From the NCBI RefSeq assembly GCF_027172205.1, contig NC_070604.1, positions 75,553,023 through 75,617,022 on the forward strand: a stretch of DNA of 64,000 nt. Direction: 5' to 3'. The notes beneath the pieces are model-generated. The model was not told the origin of the DNA and ran no database searches. It saw only the letters and a list, made by a program, of their open reading frames with translations. Below, in pieces: positions 1 to 13,880 of the stretch; position 1 is the first letter of the stretch; the number at the start of each line of letters is the position of its first letter. The position numbers and the translations under genes were made by a program. The DNA is from Podarcis raffonei (lineage: Eukaryota; Chordata; Lepidosauria; Squamata; Lacertidae).

Positions 1-391
1 CCTCACAGGGTGGTTGCTGGATGCATGTATGAACCTGCACTCAAACTAGAAGACTCCCTATTAGGAAGAGGGATGGAAGACTATTGAACAAAAGCTCTCC
101 TTTATTCTTGCTTTCCTGCATCTTGAAACAATCTACCCCCAAAAGCATATAATTGGAACACTGAGTATCTCTGCAATAACGAAAACCTTGTTTACCCCTA
201 AATCCAACCAGGTATGAATTTAGATCTTGAAAAGGGGAGAAAGGAACAACAAGCCTTGCTGAAATATCCCTCAAAGCAGGCAAAAGGCAGCCTGTGTTAA
301 TAGTACACAGTACGGTGTAGTGGTACCTCTACAAGGGTGAAGGCAGAGGTTCTTCACATCCATACAGTCTCCCCATGTATATGCTACTTAC
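1..391 (-). other. THBS2 intron 16 (partial)
   Basis: Intronic by position, after the exon 16 donor. I see no further exon or known repeat here; the next THBS2 exon is outside the window. Confidence 0.8.
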
Positions 392-510
392 CTGATCAGG
401 ATTGTGCACCAGTGGGCAGTTATCGCAGTGATCACCAACTCCGTCTCCATCTGTATCTCTCTGGTCTGTGTTGTAGACATATGGGCAGTTATCGCGTTCA
501 TTGAAAACAT
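392..510 (-). CDS. THBS2: THBS2 exon 16: type-3 calcium-binding repeats (last exon in window)
   Basis: Residues 813-852. [20 protein letters not shown], then [19 protein letters not shown]. Acceptor ATCCTGGCAG, donor CAG|GTAAGTAGC. 119 nt, phase 1 to phase 0. The remaining type-3 repeats and the C-terminal lectin-like domain must lie below position 1. Confidence 0.96.
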
Positions 511-3500
511 CTGCCAGGATGGGAAAAAAGCAATTCAAACAAAAGCGTTATGTTCAGATTCCACTTGCATCAAGCAACATGCACTGGTTTCCAAGAAACT
601 AGCACAACCATGAATGAGAATTTTCCCCATTTTATTCTCACTGGAAACTGAGTGTGTCCAAGAGACAATGACGGGACCATGGTCACCCAGTGAGCTTTTG
701 TATTTAAGCCTGGTCTCTCCATGCTAGGTGGCACACATTATATCTTGAACTGATAGCACTACTGCTTTGTCCTTTGCTTGTTAACTGGGGTGCGATTGTC
801 TTGCTGTGCCTTCCCTAAATTACAACCCCTTTTATACAAGGCTACAAATACTATAAAGTCTGTAGGGTTGTACTAGCTGGTCCCATGGTTGGTGAAATAC
901 TTTTAGAGTGGATCTTTCCCTAATTCAGCTCTGTGGTGACCCCTCCTGCCCAACTCTTGGTCACATAAAAGCTTTGCCTGACACATTTTCTGGTGACGGT
1001 GAGAAGGTAAGAACAAAACCACCCTGTTTTGTGACAAATCAATTGATGACCTATCAGCTTCCATTCTCAATTGAAGGTAGTTGATTCATCCAGACCTTTC
1101 AAGATAGGGCAGTCCAACTTTTCAGATTTTATCCAATAGTGAATGGGAGAGAGCAGTACTCTGATAGGCAGCTTATGAAACAACTTGGACCAAGGCAAAC
1201 AGTTTTCTGAAGCAGCAAAATGAGGTCTGATCCAAATCTTGTGGTTTGTGCAGTCCCCTAGTATATTTTTATTGTTTGAACTCTGTGTAAACAGTCCAGA
1301 GCAATCTGTTGATTAGGCGGTCAACAAATGTCCTAAATCAATACTATAAAATTTACTATGAAATGTATCCCCTGAGCTGACCTGAGGTTTATGCAGTTTT
1401 GTTTTAGATTTCAGATTTCATTTATTTTTTAGTAATAAAAGTTTTTGCTGATTCTTACAATACTTGGAGGAGATGAGAAGAAAACCCTTTCCAGGAATAC
1501 TGGTTTATATATTTTTATTTTTATTGCAATGATATATATTTTGATTGTAAGCTGCCTTGGATATTTAGATATGTCTAAATAAATAACCACGAGTGTTAAT
1601 GGAAACTCCATACTATGGAAAACCTTCAAGGGTTTTAGATATCTACTGATACACACACCCAACACTTTACACATTTATTGAATCAAATCTGAGGCTTAAC
1701 AGGTTTTTTTCTCCAGTGCTGAAAACTGGGATTCATCTGCCAGGAAATGCAGCAGCAACGTCCCTCTAAGGACACTGAAGCTTCTGCTTCCAAGTCATGC
1801 CAAAAACCACAAGCCTAGAGGCATTCCAAAAACACCAAAGATATTTAGGTTGGTAGGTTTTTTCAGTACTGGGCTACTGTTCAGGTCAGGTTTGCCAGTT
1901 TAATAACCTGAAATGTCACTGTTGGTTTTTTCCTCCTCCCTGAGCCAAAAATGTAACTTGGGATCCTTATTATTCTAGCATCCAAAAGAAATTTCCTTTT
2001 TTCTCCTAAGGCGTTTTGGCAAACACATTAGGTGAAGACATTTGATTTGGCTGGCGATTCAAGTGTGGCTCTTCATGCGAGCATATTTGACAGCATAAAT
2101 AATTAGAAAGAATATGGGTATTGCTGGGCCATAATTTTCATTACTTCTGAAATTATTATATCAAGTGAATGTTATATTCTTAAAAATGGGACCTGGGTTC
2201 TTAAAGAGTACCTTTCCCGTTATAAGATCATTAAAGACTTGTCAGAGAGACTATGCAAATAGTCCATTCTGTTCCAGAACTGGTTTGAGGAAATGGCAAA
2301 AACTTTACCATGAAATTATTTGCCCAGTAAACCCCACCAAACCATAAGTTTTAGGTACACCACTAAGATTTTGTTTGATTAAGAAATCCTTCATAAACAT
2401 AACTGGTGGTTGAAAATGCTTGCTTTCCTCTTCTCTTCTCCTGCCCCCCTCACCAATATATCACAGCTTTTATAGCTTACATATAGGAGGGGTGTTTAAA
2501 ATGAGAGTCGTCATAGCGTCCTCTTTTTTGCAAATGAGGCAACCCTATCCTTTGCCTTCAATGCATGGATTGATTTGATAGAGTTGTTCACAAGGGTGAG
2601 AGCAATAGCTTATTTTGAACCAGTTTCTCCCACGTTGAACAGAAACAAAATATATGAGAATGAATAAGAATTTACCATCGCCATCAATATCCACCGCACA
2701 TGCATCACCCTCTCCATTATTATCGGTGTCAATCTGAGCAGGATTGTGCACATAGGGGCAATTATCACAACGGTCACCAACTTCGTCCTTGTCATAATCA
2801 AACTGACGAGGATTAAAAATCAGGGGGCAGTTGTCCTAAAAAAGGGAAAAGATTAAAGAAAAGATGTGTAAGCATAGCTCAGAGACCATTATATTTCCAA
2901 TCAACCTTTTCCCTTTCTGTAAATCAAATAGCATATACCTACTGGGGTTCCCAAGGGTTTCATGTAAATACGGCTAATAATAGTAAATTAGCATCAAATG
3001 AGGCATATGTAAGACTATCACTCTCTCACACACTCTGCTAGACTCAATGTCTTTCAACCTTTCCCCATATGAATACGACAAGCTAACAAAACAGCTGTAA
3101 AAATCCCATAGAGTGCGCCATTCTTTGAGAATTTCTGTTGGTCTGAAATGTGGAACAAGTAATGATCAGCGACATCTGTAAGCAATAGTGGTATCCCAAA
3201 TGGTACAGTTTAAATTCTGATATCTGACAACAGACGTAGAGAAATGAGAATGCAGCAAATATACCAACAACTTCTTAATGGTGTCCATATTTATTTCCTC
3301 TGAAAGGAGAAGATGGGTTAATGAAAACAAGCTTACTTTATCATCCTCAACACCATCGTTATCATCATCCTCATCACAGGCGTCTCCCTTTCCATCTTTA
3401 TCGAAGTCTTCTTGTCCAGAATTAGGCAGAAGAGGACAGTTATCCTGTAAAAACAGACAACCCCAGATTGGCACACGCTTCTATTTCACAAATTGATAAT

Positions 3501-4455
3501 AATGCCAAACTCTGACTAAATGTTTGTATGCCTCTCCAGAGACTAAAATACGGCACTGGGCAAATTCAAAATGGGAATTTTGAAGTCTTTTCTAAAGTCA
3601 ACATGCATATGTATTCAATTAATTTTCACACACTTTTAGGCAGCCTTTTGGTTTGTGTTGGATTATATTGCTAAAGTGGAATGATATCCGATGATGGTTA
3701 CCACCTTATATTTTTGCTAGATTGCTTTAAAGGAAAGCATTTAACCTTTATTAAATCAACATATGTACTACAAAAATAATGGGTTTGGCTTTTGGGAAGA
3801 ACCTCCCCTAAATGAATTCCGCATGTTTGAGTTTTGTTTTTTGTCTTTTAATGAAAGCAGTTTTCTTGATTCTTCTTGAATCAAATGAAGTACGTCCTGG
3901 TGACAGGAACCAAAAAGAAAGAAAGAATGAACCATATATGCTGAGTTGGTCACATTAACAAATGAGCAGACATTAGCCAGGGCAGAAAGAATTTGACATC
4001 TCAATTGTATGCTCAAGGAACATTTAATACTCCCTCCCTGTTCATGGAAAAGCAGGAAAAGAGAAATCCATTACTAGATCCATCCCCCAGGCTTATAAAG
4101 TCACATTCAGCTTCAAGTTACAAGCATTTCTCACAGTTTAAAGTAAGGCACAAAATTCTGGTTTGTTTCAATTCACTTGCTGTTGGGGTGTGATATACTT
4201 TGGTGCTGTATTGTTTTTGATGGTTTGATGAAGGTTGCCTTCAGCGCTTACTCATCTGCTTTTCACTGGTTTATTTGGTTAACTTGTTGAGAGGGTATGT
4301 TATCAGTAACCTGACTAACCCATACTTTGTGATGAAAGGATGGTGTACCAAGGTGACAGAAGCACAGCCCTTGTATGAAGCAATGAGCTGCCCTGAGACC
4401 TCCGGGTATTGGGCAGTATATAAATTCTAATAATAATAATAACCACAAAAACAGC

Positions 4456-4504
<49 letters not shown>

Positions 4505-7500
4505 GATTGTGCATTCAACTATTTCAATGGAATGACCCCAATTCTGACATGTCTATACAGTCATATCTTTTTAGTGGATCATAAAAGGAATATAATTTTT
4601 GTAGACTAGGAGCCCAAAATGGACAGATTCTATAAACTGAGAGACCTACCAACCTTGGAAAAATATTTATTTCAACAGTGGCCTAACAAATCGTTCAGAA
4701 AATGATGGTCACCAGAGGCTATCACTAGACTTGCCCATCAGCTGCCCTTCATTGAGACATTTATGGCGTTTCCATTGCTTCTTACTTACTTTTATGCAGT
4801 GATAAGTTGCATTGGCAGCACAGACCAAGTTATGATTGGGCCATCCATCCAGATCAGAATCTTCACCACAAATGAATCCATCACCAGCATAGCCTGTCCT
4901 ACATTCACACTTGTACATGGGGTCACTGAAATGCCCAAGGTAGATGCACTCGGCTGACCTGTGACAGTTGTGTGTCTTGTCTTTGCAAGGATTGGCAGGT
5001 TCACATACCTGAAAAAGCAAATCATAATCATTCAGACCATGCTTCTGTAGGGGCATAAGGGTCTGGGGCTGAATTAAGCTAAATCACTGCAGCACCAGAC
5101 CCAGCTAAATTGGAGGAGGAGACAGTGATGCTTTGATGCAAGGTATCCCATTTTATTTTCTCTAAATAAATGTATTATGAGCTACAGGGACATGAGCTTG
5201 TTTATTATATATTTGCTTTGATGTCATCCTCATCGTAGCAAGTTACAATACTTGAAAAGAATTCGCAGGATGCTTTCTGCAGTACAGGTGACTTTAGGAA
5301 CAGGACAATATATGGTGGCTGGGACCAGGAAAACCTGCCTGCAATGGCTGGGACCACAACAGTATCTGTGGGTGAGAAGTGTGCTAACAACACAAGAGAA
5401 GAGATGCTTTGGATGGCAAGACCTACTTAGTTCCACATAGTGCTGGAAAAACCATTCAAAGCCAAATTTGAATTCATCTAAGTTGGCCAAAAATGTCTGT
5501 TTTTCAAATGCCTCATCTTAAACATTTTCAGTACAGATAGTCAAGCAGGCAACAGACTACCCTCAAATGACACATGAAGCATCCAAAATATCTGATTATT
5601 CAGAAGAGTAGATAAACAGCAGTTTTAGTTTCCCATAATATTGTTGAGCTTTGAGCCACACATCCTTTAGCTGGGCCCAGATTTAACAACCTTTTATTAA
5701 AATCCTGGGCAGAGCCTCAAGGAACGTTTCCTTGCTGACTGAGCTAATTAGCTGCACACGTTTGTCAATGCAGTAATTATGAATAATGCTTTATTTAACT
5801 AAAGAGTCGCCTTAAGCAGAATTTTACATTACTTCACAAAATTCTCTTACATCTGCTGATTCTGGATGTCATTAACTAACGTAAATCAACCCCACCCATT
5901 TCCTTTGCAGCAGTTTCAGGATGTAGCACCAAACCAGCTATTTAGCTGCCTTTGGGTTTTTGTTTTTGTTTTTACATAGAGAGACAGCCTAATGGACTGT
6001 GATTTCTTTTCCACAAGTCCTGACTGGTACTTCTGTATTGCTATTGTTTTGATTGACAGCTTTGCTAGAGTAGTTTAACATTAACGGATGTTTCACATTT
6101 AGACTTCACAAACCGTGTCAGCCAGAACATGGAGAACTATGAAGGGACTGAGTAAAACCCAATGAAACTATTTTAAAATGAGGGTGGGGAATGTCTTTTT
6201 ATCAAATCTAATTTAGTTGCATTTTCTCGTGTTCACTGAATAAAGATCTCCCCAAAGTGACCTATTTCATACAGAGTGTGTCAAACAATCCCTTGTATTA
6301 ATTTTGCTGGTTCTCAAGTGCAATGCATTAAGAATATGTTAGTGAAGAACCTGTGGCTGAAGGGCTAACATAAGAACAGGCTTTCTGGATCAGACCCATC
6401 TGCTCCAGTATTTTGTTCTCACAAGATGAGCATGAGAAGCCCAGAAACAGAACATGAGCGCAAGAGCACTCTCCCTGTTTGTGTTCAGTCAGAGAGGCAT
6501 GTTGCCTTTGTTACCGGGGATAATGTATAGCTATCACAACTAGTAGCCTTTCCATAGATTTCTCTAATCCCATTTTAAAATCATCCAAGTTAGCAGCCAT
6601 CATTACATCCTGTGCTATGTGAAGAATTAATCCCTCGCCTCTTATGCACTGTTACACCTTCTTGGCCCTTTTCAATTGGCACTAATTTTTTTTTTTAATA
6701 TAAAGAAATGACTTTTGAGATCAATTTATTAAAAAGTTTGGAGTGGTTTTGAATGCCAGGTTTCCAATCTAAGGAGTACATTATTAAACATGCAAGCTGC
6801 ACTCTTGCTCATTTCGAGATGCTCCAAGACAATGAAGTCTTCAGGACTGATACTTCATCACCCTCTTTGTGCCATACTTTCATAGCAGATGTATCACATT
6901 TTCCATCCCGTTACTGGCCTTCGTTCAACAGTACTTACTTGTTTTTCTTTCTTGGCAGCCTCTAGGCCCACCCCATAAGGCTGACTTCCTTTGTAGCGAG
7001 GAGGGCATGGCAAGCAATGGAATCCAGGATTGGTGTTTACACAACGGTGGTTCTGATTTAACTTAAAGCAAACGTCTGGCACTACTGCACACTGCAAAAA
7101 AACAAAGACACACCGACACACAACCAGAAAGAAGTATTGAGTTATATCACTGAGGAACCTCCAACAAAGTTGGCTAAGTGTTTCCATTGGGTGGGGTCAA
7201 AACGGCATTTCTGTATGAACCAAAACTGTGTCTACCTCATCAAGGTCTTCGCAGACTGTTCCGTTTCCAAGGTAACCAGCAGGACATGCACCACAGGACC
7301 AAGAACCATCCGGGAAGCTGTTGCATTCTGCTCCAGGAAAGCAAGGGTTTGACAAACATCCATCTGCCAAAGCAAGGGGAAAGAGCATTAATTGTGCCAG
7401 TACTAAGCCAATCTCCTTATCTGAATACAGAGGAAGAAAAACAGCTTTACATCATTTCTATATTAAATCTCCCCACCCACTTCGAAGCAACTGTATTAAA

Positions 7501-10500
7501 ATTTACTACAAATATATTTTATACCAGTCCCAGATCGACGATGCCAAAAGGACAAGTTGTATACGAAGGCACAGCAGTAAGGATGGAGTATGTCTGAAAC
7601 CGCCAGCTCAAAATGTCTACTCCAGACTGGAAGCCACTCTCCAGTTTCAGGCAGGTGCCTTTCTTAGCACTCTCAGCCAAGATCCTTCTAACTGGAGATG
7701 GCAGTGACTGAATCTCAGAGAAGGAATTCAATATAGCATTAAGGAAATTGTTCTGTCAGGCTTGTGCTAGAGGAACAATCTCTCCTCTCCTTCCCCTGTG
7801 CACTGTTCTTGGCGTTCTTCTGACACACACATCCCAAGCCAATCAGTGGGAGTGGGGAGAAAGCCCCATTGTGCTGGCAAGTCCTTGTGTGAGCTTCCAC
7901 AGGCAGGACCCATTAGCTGAACCCAGCCCAAAGCCTGCTGCATACAAATCCTATGTTCTGCCACTGTGCAGTTGCTGCTCCAACAATCGTAGGCTGGTCT
8001 AGCAGAATGGTTTGGAGTACCAGATCCCATGTGAGGCATGAAGTATACTTGGGTATCTTTGTTTAGAACACAGCTAACTATCCAGCACATTCCACACTCA
8101 CCTATTGGACAATCCTGTTTGTTGCACATATCATGCTGTATGACATCTCCCATACATGCCTTTCCACCATACTGAGGCTCTGGGCTGTTGCAGAGACGAG
8201 ATCTTTCCCGAATGCCTCCGCCACAGGTAACAGTGCATGCAGACCAAGGAGACCAAGGGCTCCATCGACCATTGACTGGAGTAGGACAGGCAACAGGAAA
8301 AATTAGCATGGGCAAGCACAGTACAGTTAAGAAAACAAAACACTGACCACACAGAGTGGTGTCATTCAGTGATGTCAAGAAGTTATTTCACCTGGCCACT
8401 TCACTAGTACAATGAATACAAATTGTCTTTCTGGTCTAGTCAAGGAACCTGAAAAGAATCTGCTCAAATTGCAAATCTGCTCAAACTGCAAATTCTGTTT
8501 TGGCCATAATCCACAATCCTCCTACTCAGAAGTACCCCATTAACTTCAATGGGGTAACTAAAACAAAAGGGTTGTAGATGGCAGCCTCTTCAGTCCCCTG
8601 AATCCAATAAGACAACTGGCACTCCGGAAGGAAAATGCAGTGCAAGAAAGAATGCATATTTTTGCCCACATAGTAATCTACCCCAGGTTTCTCTCCACAT
8701 GACTTTGCCCATGTATATATACAAATACATGCAACAAATCTGAATTATGTCATTTTCATAGAAAAGACTGGGTGTGATTTTGCAAGTGGGATTCAGATGC
8801 ACCCTGGCAAATTCAGATTGCACAATCAAAGAAGATTTGATGCTCTTGCACAACAAATCTGCTTTACCCTCGCATCCAACCCCCCCCCCAAAAAAAAACC
8901 CCAATACATTTTGCAGTACAGAAATTGATGGAGGAAAGATCTGGAAGATGTTGTTATATAGCCTCCTAATCAGAATGAATGCTCACTATAAAGCTGACAT
9001 TGTCTAACCTCCCTGAAAACTGTAGGCAAACAAATCAGGAAGAATGATCAACAAATAGGTTGTGAAGAAGCAATTAGTAGTTGAAAGGTAGATATCAGTT
9101 TATGAAAACATTGCACATCCTCAGGCTATAGCAGTTTCAGCCCATTTTCATTGAAATAAACATAATAGGAAGATGCAAATTTCATGATATAAAACTGAGG
9201 TTCTTCTATTTGAATTTCATTACTGGTTACATATGAAACTGTAGACTTCACTCTCCTGCTAGAACATGCTTTTCATGTAGATGTTAAACTCAAATAATGA
9301 GAATAATGTTAGGCTTCCATTATAGAACATCAATTATAGAACATCTACACTATCCAATATAAACCTAGGAAACCTCTGAGCAAATAGTGGACCCCTACAT
9401 AGGTGAGTTCCATTGATTTCAGTGTGACTTACTGCCTCATAAATGTGCACAGAAATGCAGCCTAAGTCTAGTAGAATGTTATGATTCAGTAGTGGACCAT
9501 GTGGTAGAGCACCATCAGTCACCTGACTTCTGCATCACTACCTCTTACCAGGAATTGGAGGCAGTAGAGTGAGTTGATCTGGTGTTCTCACTGGTGCATT
9601 TCCACCATGCCAACTCATGCTTTCCCCCTCTACCTCCTGGTAGACCAGAGGTCAGATGAGTGATGCCACCCACACCACCTGTTACATAATTTATTTATTG
9701 CCTTGCACAGCAACCAGCTTTCCAGAAGGGGTTCTTTGAAAAGTGAGTAAAAAGTTGCCCATTCAAGGCAGACCCTCTAAAATAGTGTGCCAGAAAGTTC
9801 TACTGCCATAGATTCCTTTATGGCCTGCATACTTTTTATCACTTTATCTGAAGGGCCAAGTAGATGTGGATTCAGTCTAACAGAGCCCCAGTTGCTGATC
9901 CCAAATGTATAGGTTAGGTTATTTCAGCTTGAGTAATGTTGACATCTAGACTGCAACCTTATCAGAGGCTGAATGCAAACCAAAACACTTACTCGGACAT
10001 GGGACTCCTTCACATTCTTTTGTTTCCCTTCCGCTTCCTTTGCAGCCTTTCCCACCCATCTGTGGGATGGGGGAATTGCAGAGACGTATGCGAGTTATGT
10101 TGCCTACCCCGCAGGTCACAGAACAGGAAGACCAAGGGGACCAGTGGCTCCAGCCGCCATCTTGCCGTACTGATCAAGGAGAGAAAAAGAATCACAGTTC
10201 AAGGCTCTGTCCCTAAATCGTCAAAGGCTCTAATGGAAATTCCCCTTTAATGCCTAGCAACGTAAGGAAAACTGTATCTGCAGTACAAATACTACTGGCA
10301 GCTGTGATTATCTGACAGCAACTTTCACACCAACTTTCAGCCATGTCTATCAATGTCAAAGTGGCCATATGTTTACTGCCCCCATGTGCTAACCATAGCT
10401 GGATAGTCCTATGTGGGACACAAAGAGAGGTGTCCTCACCTGTCAATTATCTATTATCTATTATCTACCTCTTTGCCTTGTGGGTAAGGAGAGTAGTTCA

Positions 10501-13500
10501 GGTCACATCTTAACATCTGATGAATCTAAAAAAAATGTCACACAAGCTCTTTCATGCGTGGATGTGTTTCTTTTGCATACAAGATTGATTCCAGGTGAGT
10601 AGCATTTGCTTGTTTGAGAAGCAAAGGAGAAGTTACAAAGATAAAAGCTTGACATTACAAACACTCACTGCGATTGTCGCATTTCCCGAGGGAACAGGTT
10701 CTTGTTTGAATGGAGGGCCCTCGGCAAGTATTGCTGGTGACATCGCATGACCTTCCTCGTTGCTGGGTTCCAGATCCACAAGTGACAGAGCATTCTGTCC
10801 ATTCAGACCAGGGTGACCAGCCTTCTTCACTGTCGTCAGCTGCAAATCAGAAGAATCATAGAGGTGCCCTGAACGGTCTTGTTCACATGTAAAAGCCTGC
10901 TGGAATTTGCAGATACATTAGGGAGCCAAAAAATAAGCCAAAATAAACAGGTGAACCAATGCATCTGTTGGGTTAGCTCTTCAAAGCTTAAGCCCATATA
11001 CAGCCTGAAGCACTGAATAGACACAGCCCAACTAGCTACACATTATTATTGTTGGCATTGTTTGACTTACACATCACTATCAAAGCATATTGTCCATTTG
11101 GTCTGTAAAGCTATGTGCTCCAATAGTGTTCTGTGTTGGGGCTGCTCACAAGTATTCAAATTCTGGACAATTGTCAAGAAATGACCAAAATACTCAAACA
11201 TCACATTCCAGCCTCACTGCCACTTTGTTTACAAAATCTATGGGGCAAACAATTTGAAAGGTTTCAGCTCTCAGGACCTCTTGACGTGGCTACTAGTGGC
11301 TGCCAAAACCTCAGTTGCCCCCAAATGGAAATCCTTACAGGACTTGTGATATTCACTTTAGTATAATGATACGTGGATTTTGGCATTAACTGGGGGGAAA
11401 AGAACTCATAAATTACATGTTGCCAAAGGCTTGATGGACCCTGGAAAAATTCTATGTGGTTTGGTGGGAATTTATTTTATATACAACCAAGGTAGACACA
11501 AAGGACTCACTCTGCACAGTGCAATGTGATATGTAGATTTCCTAATGGTCTTAAGTACTCTACCAACTTAATAGTAAGTCTCTCCCTGATATACTGTGTT
11601 GCTTTTTTGTACCTCTGTTATTTTTGTTTGATTTACTTCAATAACGTCTTCTTTTTAAGTGTCCCATTTGAAAATTTGCTCTTCACATGCAAATCTCTCT
11701 CCTCTCTGAGAGAAAGGTAATTTCTCAAGGCTTCTCACTGATATACTTGGTTTGTTCACATGGAAAGTGAGCATCACACAGCAGTAAACCGGCAACCTCT
11801 TCCCCTTGTAAAAACTGAAGTGGGAAATCCCTGTGTGAAGATGATCACTTCAATGTGGACTACAGCTCCCATCAGCCCTGACTCCTGGCCATGCTGGCTG
11901 AGGCTGATAGGAGTTACAGTTCAGCAATAACTGGAGGGTCACAGGGTCCCTGCCTTAGCAAAATGGCAATCATCCCAGAAGTCAGAATCTTGCACCTCTC
12001 CTGCTCCTCCTTCTGTCATATGTTATTCCCTGCAGTAGTTTCCTCAAATGAAGAAATTGATGCAGGTGGCAAAACATTCAGGGATCACCCAAGCAGTAAC
12101 AGCACATAGTGTATAGCTAGTTGAGTGTGCAACACTGACATAGGAAGTCTAACTGGAATCATCTGCAGCCTTGCTCTTTGTAGACCCAGCAAGAGGTATT
12201 CAAGCTGAGACTTCCCTACTATGCAAGCTTTTAACAATAATAATAATATAATAATAATAATTTATTATTTATACCCCGCCCATCTGGCTGGGCCTCCCCA
12301 GCCACTCTGGGCGGCTTCCATAAAAACCAAAAATACAGTAAAATATCACACGTTAAAAACTTCCCTGAACAGGGCTGCCTTAAGATGTCTTCTGAATGTC
12401 AGGTAGTTGTTTATCGCTTTGACATCTGCTGGAAGGGCGTTCCACAGGGCGGGCGCCACTACCGAGAAGGCCCTCTGCCTGGTTCCCTGTAGCTTTGCTT
12501 CTCGCAATGAGGGAACCGCCAGAAGGCCCTCAGCGCTGGACCTCAGCGTCCGGGCAGAACGATGGGGGTGGAGACGCTCCTTCAGGTATACTGGACCGAG
12601 GCCGTTTAGGGCTTTAAAGGTCAGCACCAACACTTTGAATTGTGCTCGGAAACGTACTGGGAGCCAATGTAGGTCTTTCAAGACCGGTATTATATGGTCT
12701 CGGCGGCCACCCCCAGTCACCAGTCTAGCTGCCGCATTCTGGATTAGTTGTAGTTTCTGAGTCACCTTCAAAGGTAGCCCCACGTAGAGTGCATTGCAGT
12801 AGTCCAAGCGGGAGATAACCAGAGCATGCACCACTCTGGCGAGACAGTCTGCAGGCAGATAGGGTCTCAGCCTATGTACCAGATGGAGCTGGTAAACAGC
12901 TGCCCTGGACACAGATTTGACCTGTGCCTCCATGGACAGCTGTGAGTCCAAAATGACTCCCAGGCTGCGCACCTGGTCCTTCAGGGGCACAGTTACCCCA
13001 TTCAATAAGCTATCCTTGCATGCCATACTTACAGTGAGAGCAGACAGGGCAGCACTCGCCATCAATAAAAGTGGGGCTGACACAGTGAACAGCTGGGCAT
13101 GTGATTTTATTGCATATCGTTTTAGAGTTCTGTATGTGCAAAGGGGGGAAAAAACACATGCAACCATTACTCCAATATCAGTCAATCTAAATACCCTATA
13201 TTTTGGCAGGACATTCTTCAAATGAAGGAAAAAGTAATATAATCATAGAATTGCAGAGTTGGGAGGGATCCAAGGGTTCTCCAGGCCAACCCTCTGCAAG
13301 GCAAAATGTTCCTTGCAGGAATTAGGCTGAGTACCTAAGTTTGCCTTACTGACAAAAAATGCACATCAAAAAGTGCAACAGGCACCATGCTATTTTCCAT
13401 CAGAGACTTATGCAGCTGACAATATGAGATGTCACACAGAAGAACGGGCTATAACACCCTCTAGTCGATCAATAATAAAGCTTGTAGTTTTGCATCAGTG

Positions 13501-13844
13501 ACAGCAGGTGGGCCAAACTGTACAGCTGCATCCCCATTAGGGTTGATGACGCCAGATTTAGTTAGTGGTGCAGCATGAGGGAGAGAGGACGGCCCAGGCT
13601 ACTAAAGGCCAAGGAATTCAACATGGGGTGAGGTGAGCAGAGTTCCATCCACACAATGGGAATTGCCCTTCTTCGCCACTCTGCAGCTCCTTACATTCCT
13701 CCAAAATCTGCTCTGGAGGGTTATGGAAGAGGAAGGGGAAATCCCATTGCATGAGTGGCAGTCCACTCCACAGATGTATTGATTCAACCCCAAGAATATG
13801 TGGCTATCCATCATAACAGTTTATCAAAGGCAATCTGCCAAATA

Positions 13845-13880
<36 letters not shown>

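Larger units (their letters stand above)
2836..4789 (-). other. THBS2 introns 14 and 13 around exon 14
   Basis: Intron 14 (2836-3336) has no recognisable feature. Intron 13 (3445-4789) contains an (AAT)n-tailed LINE 3' end at about 4380-4504 and otherwise looks unique. Confidence 0.7.
10840..13032 (-). other. THBS2 intron 7
   Basis: About 2.2 kb. Contains a hAT-like MITE remnant at about 11852-11955 and a large L2-like LINE fragment (about 12231-13018) that reaches almost to the exon 7 donor. The remainder looks unique. Confidence 0.75.

Noticed and set aside
4263-4518. Poly-Leu, poly-Ile, poly-Asn and poly-Tyr open frames
   Set aside because: They are translations of (AAT)n tracts; the same applies at 30455-30510 and 43280-43333.
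12346-13221. A 291-residue host gene on the minus strand
   Set aside because: The frame is LINE reverse-transcriptase C-terminus joined out of frame to THBS2 exon 7 and intron 6; it is not a gene.
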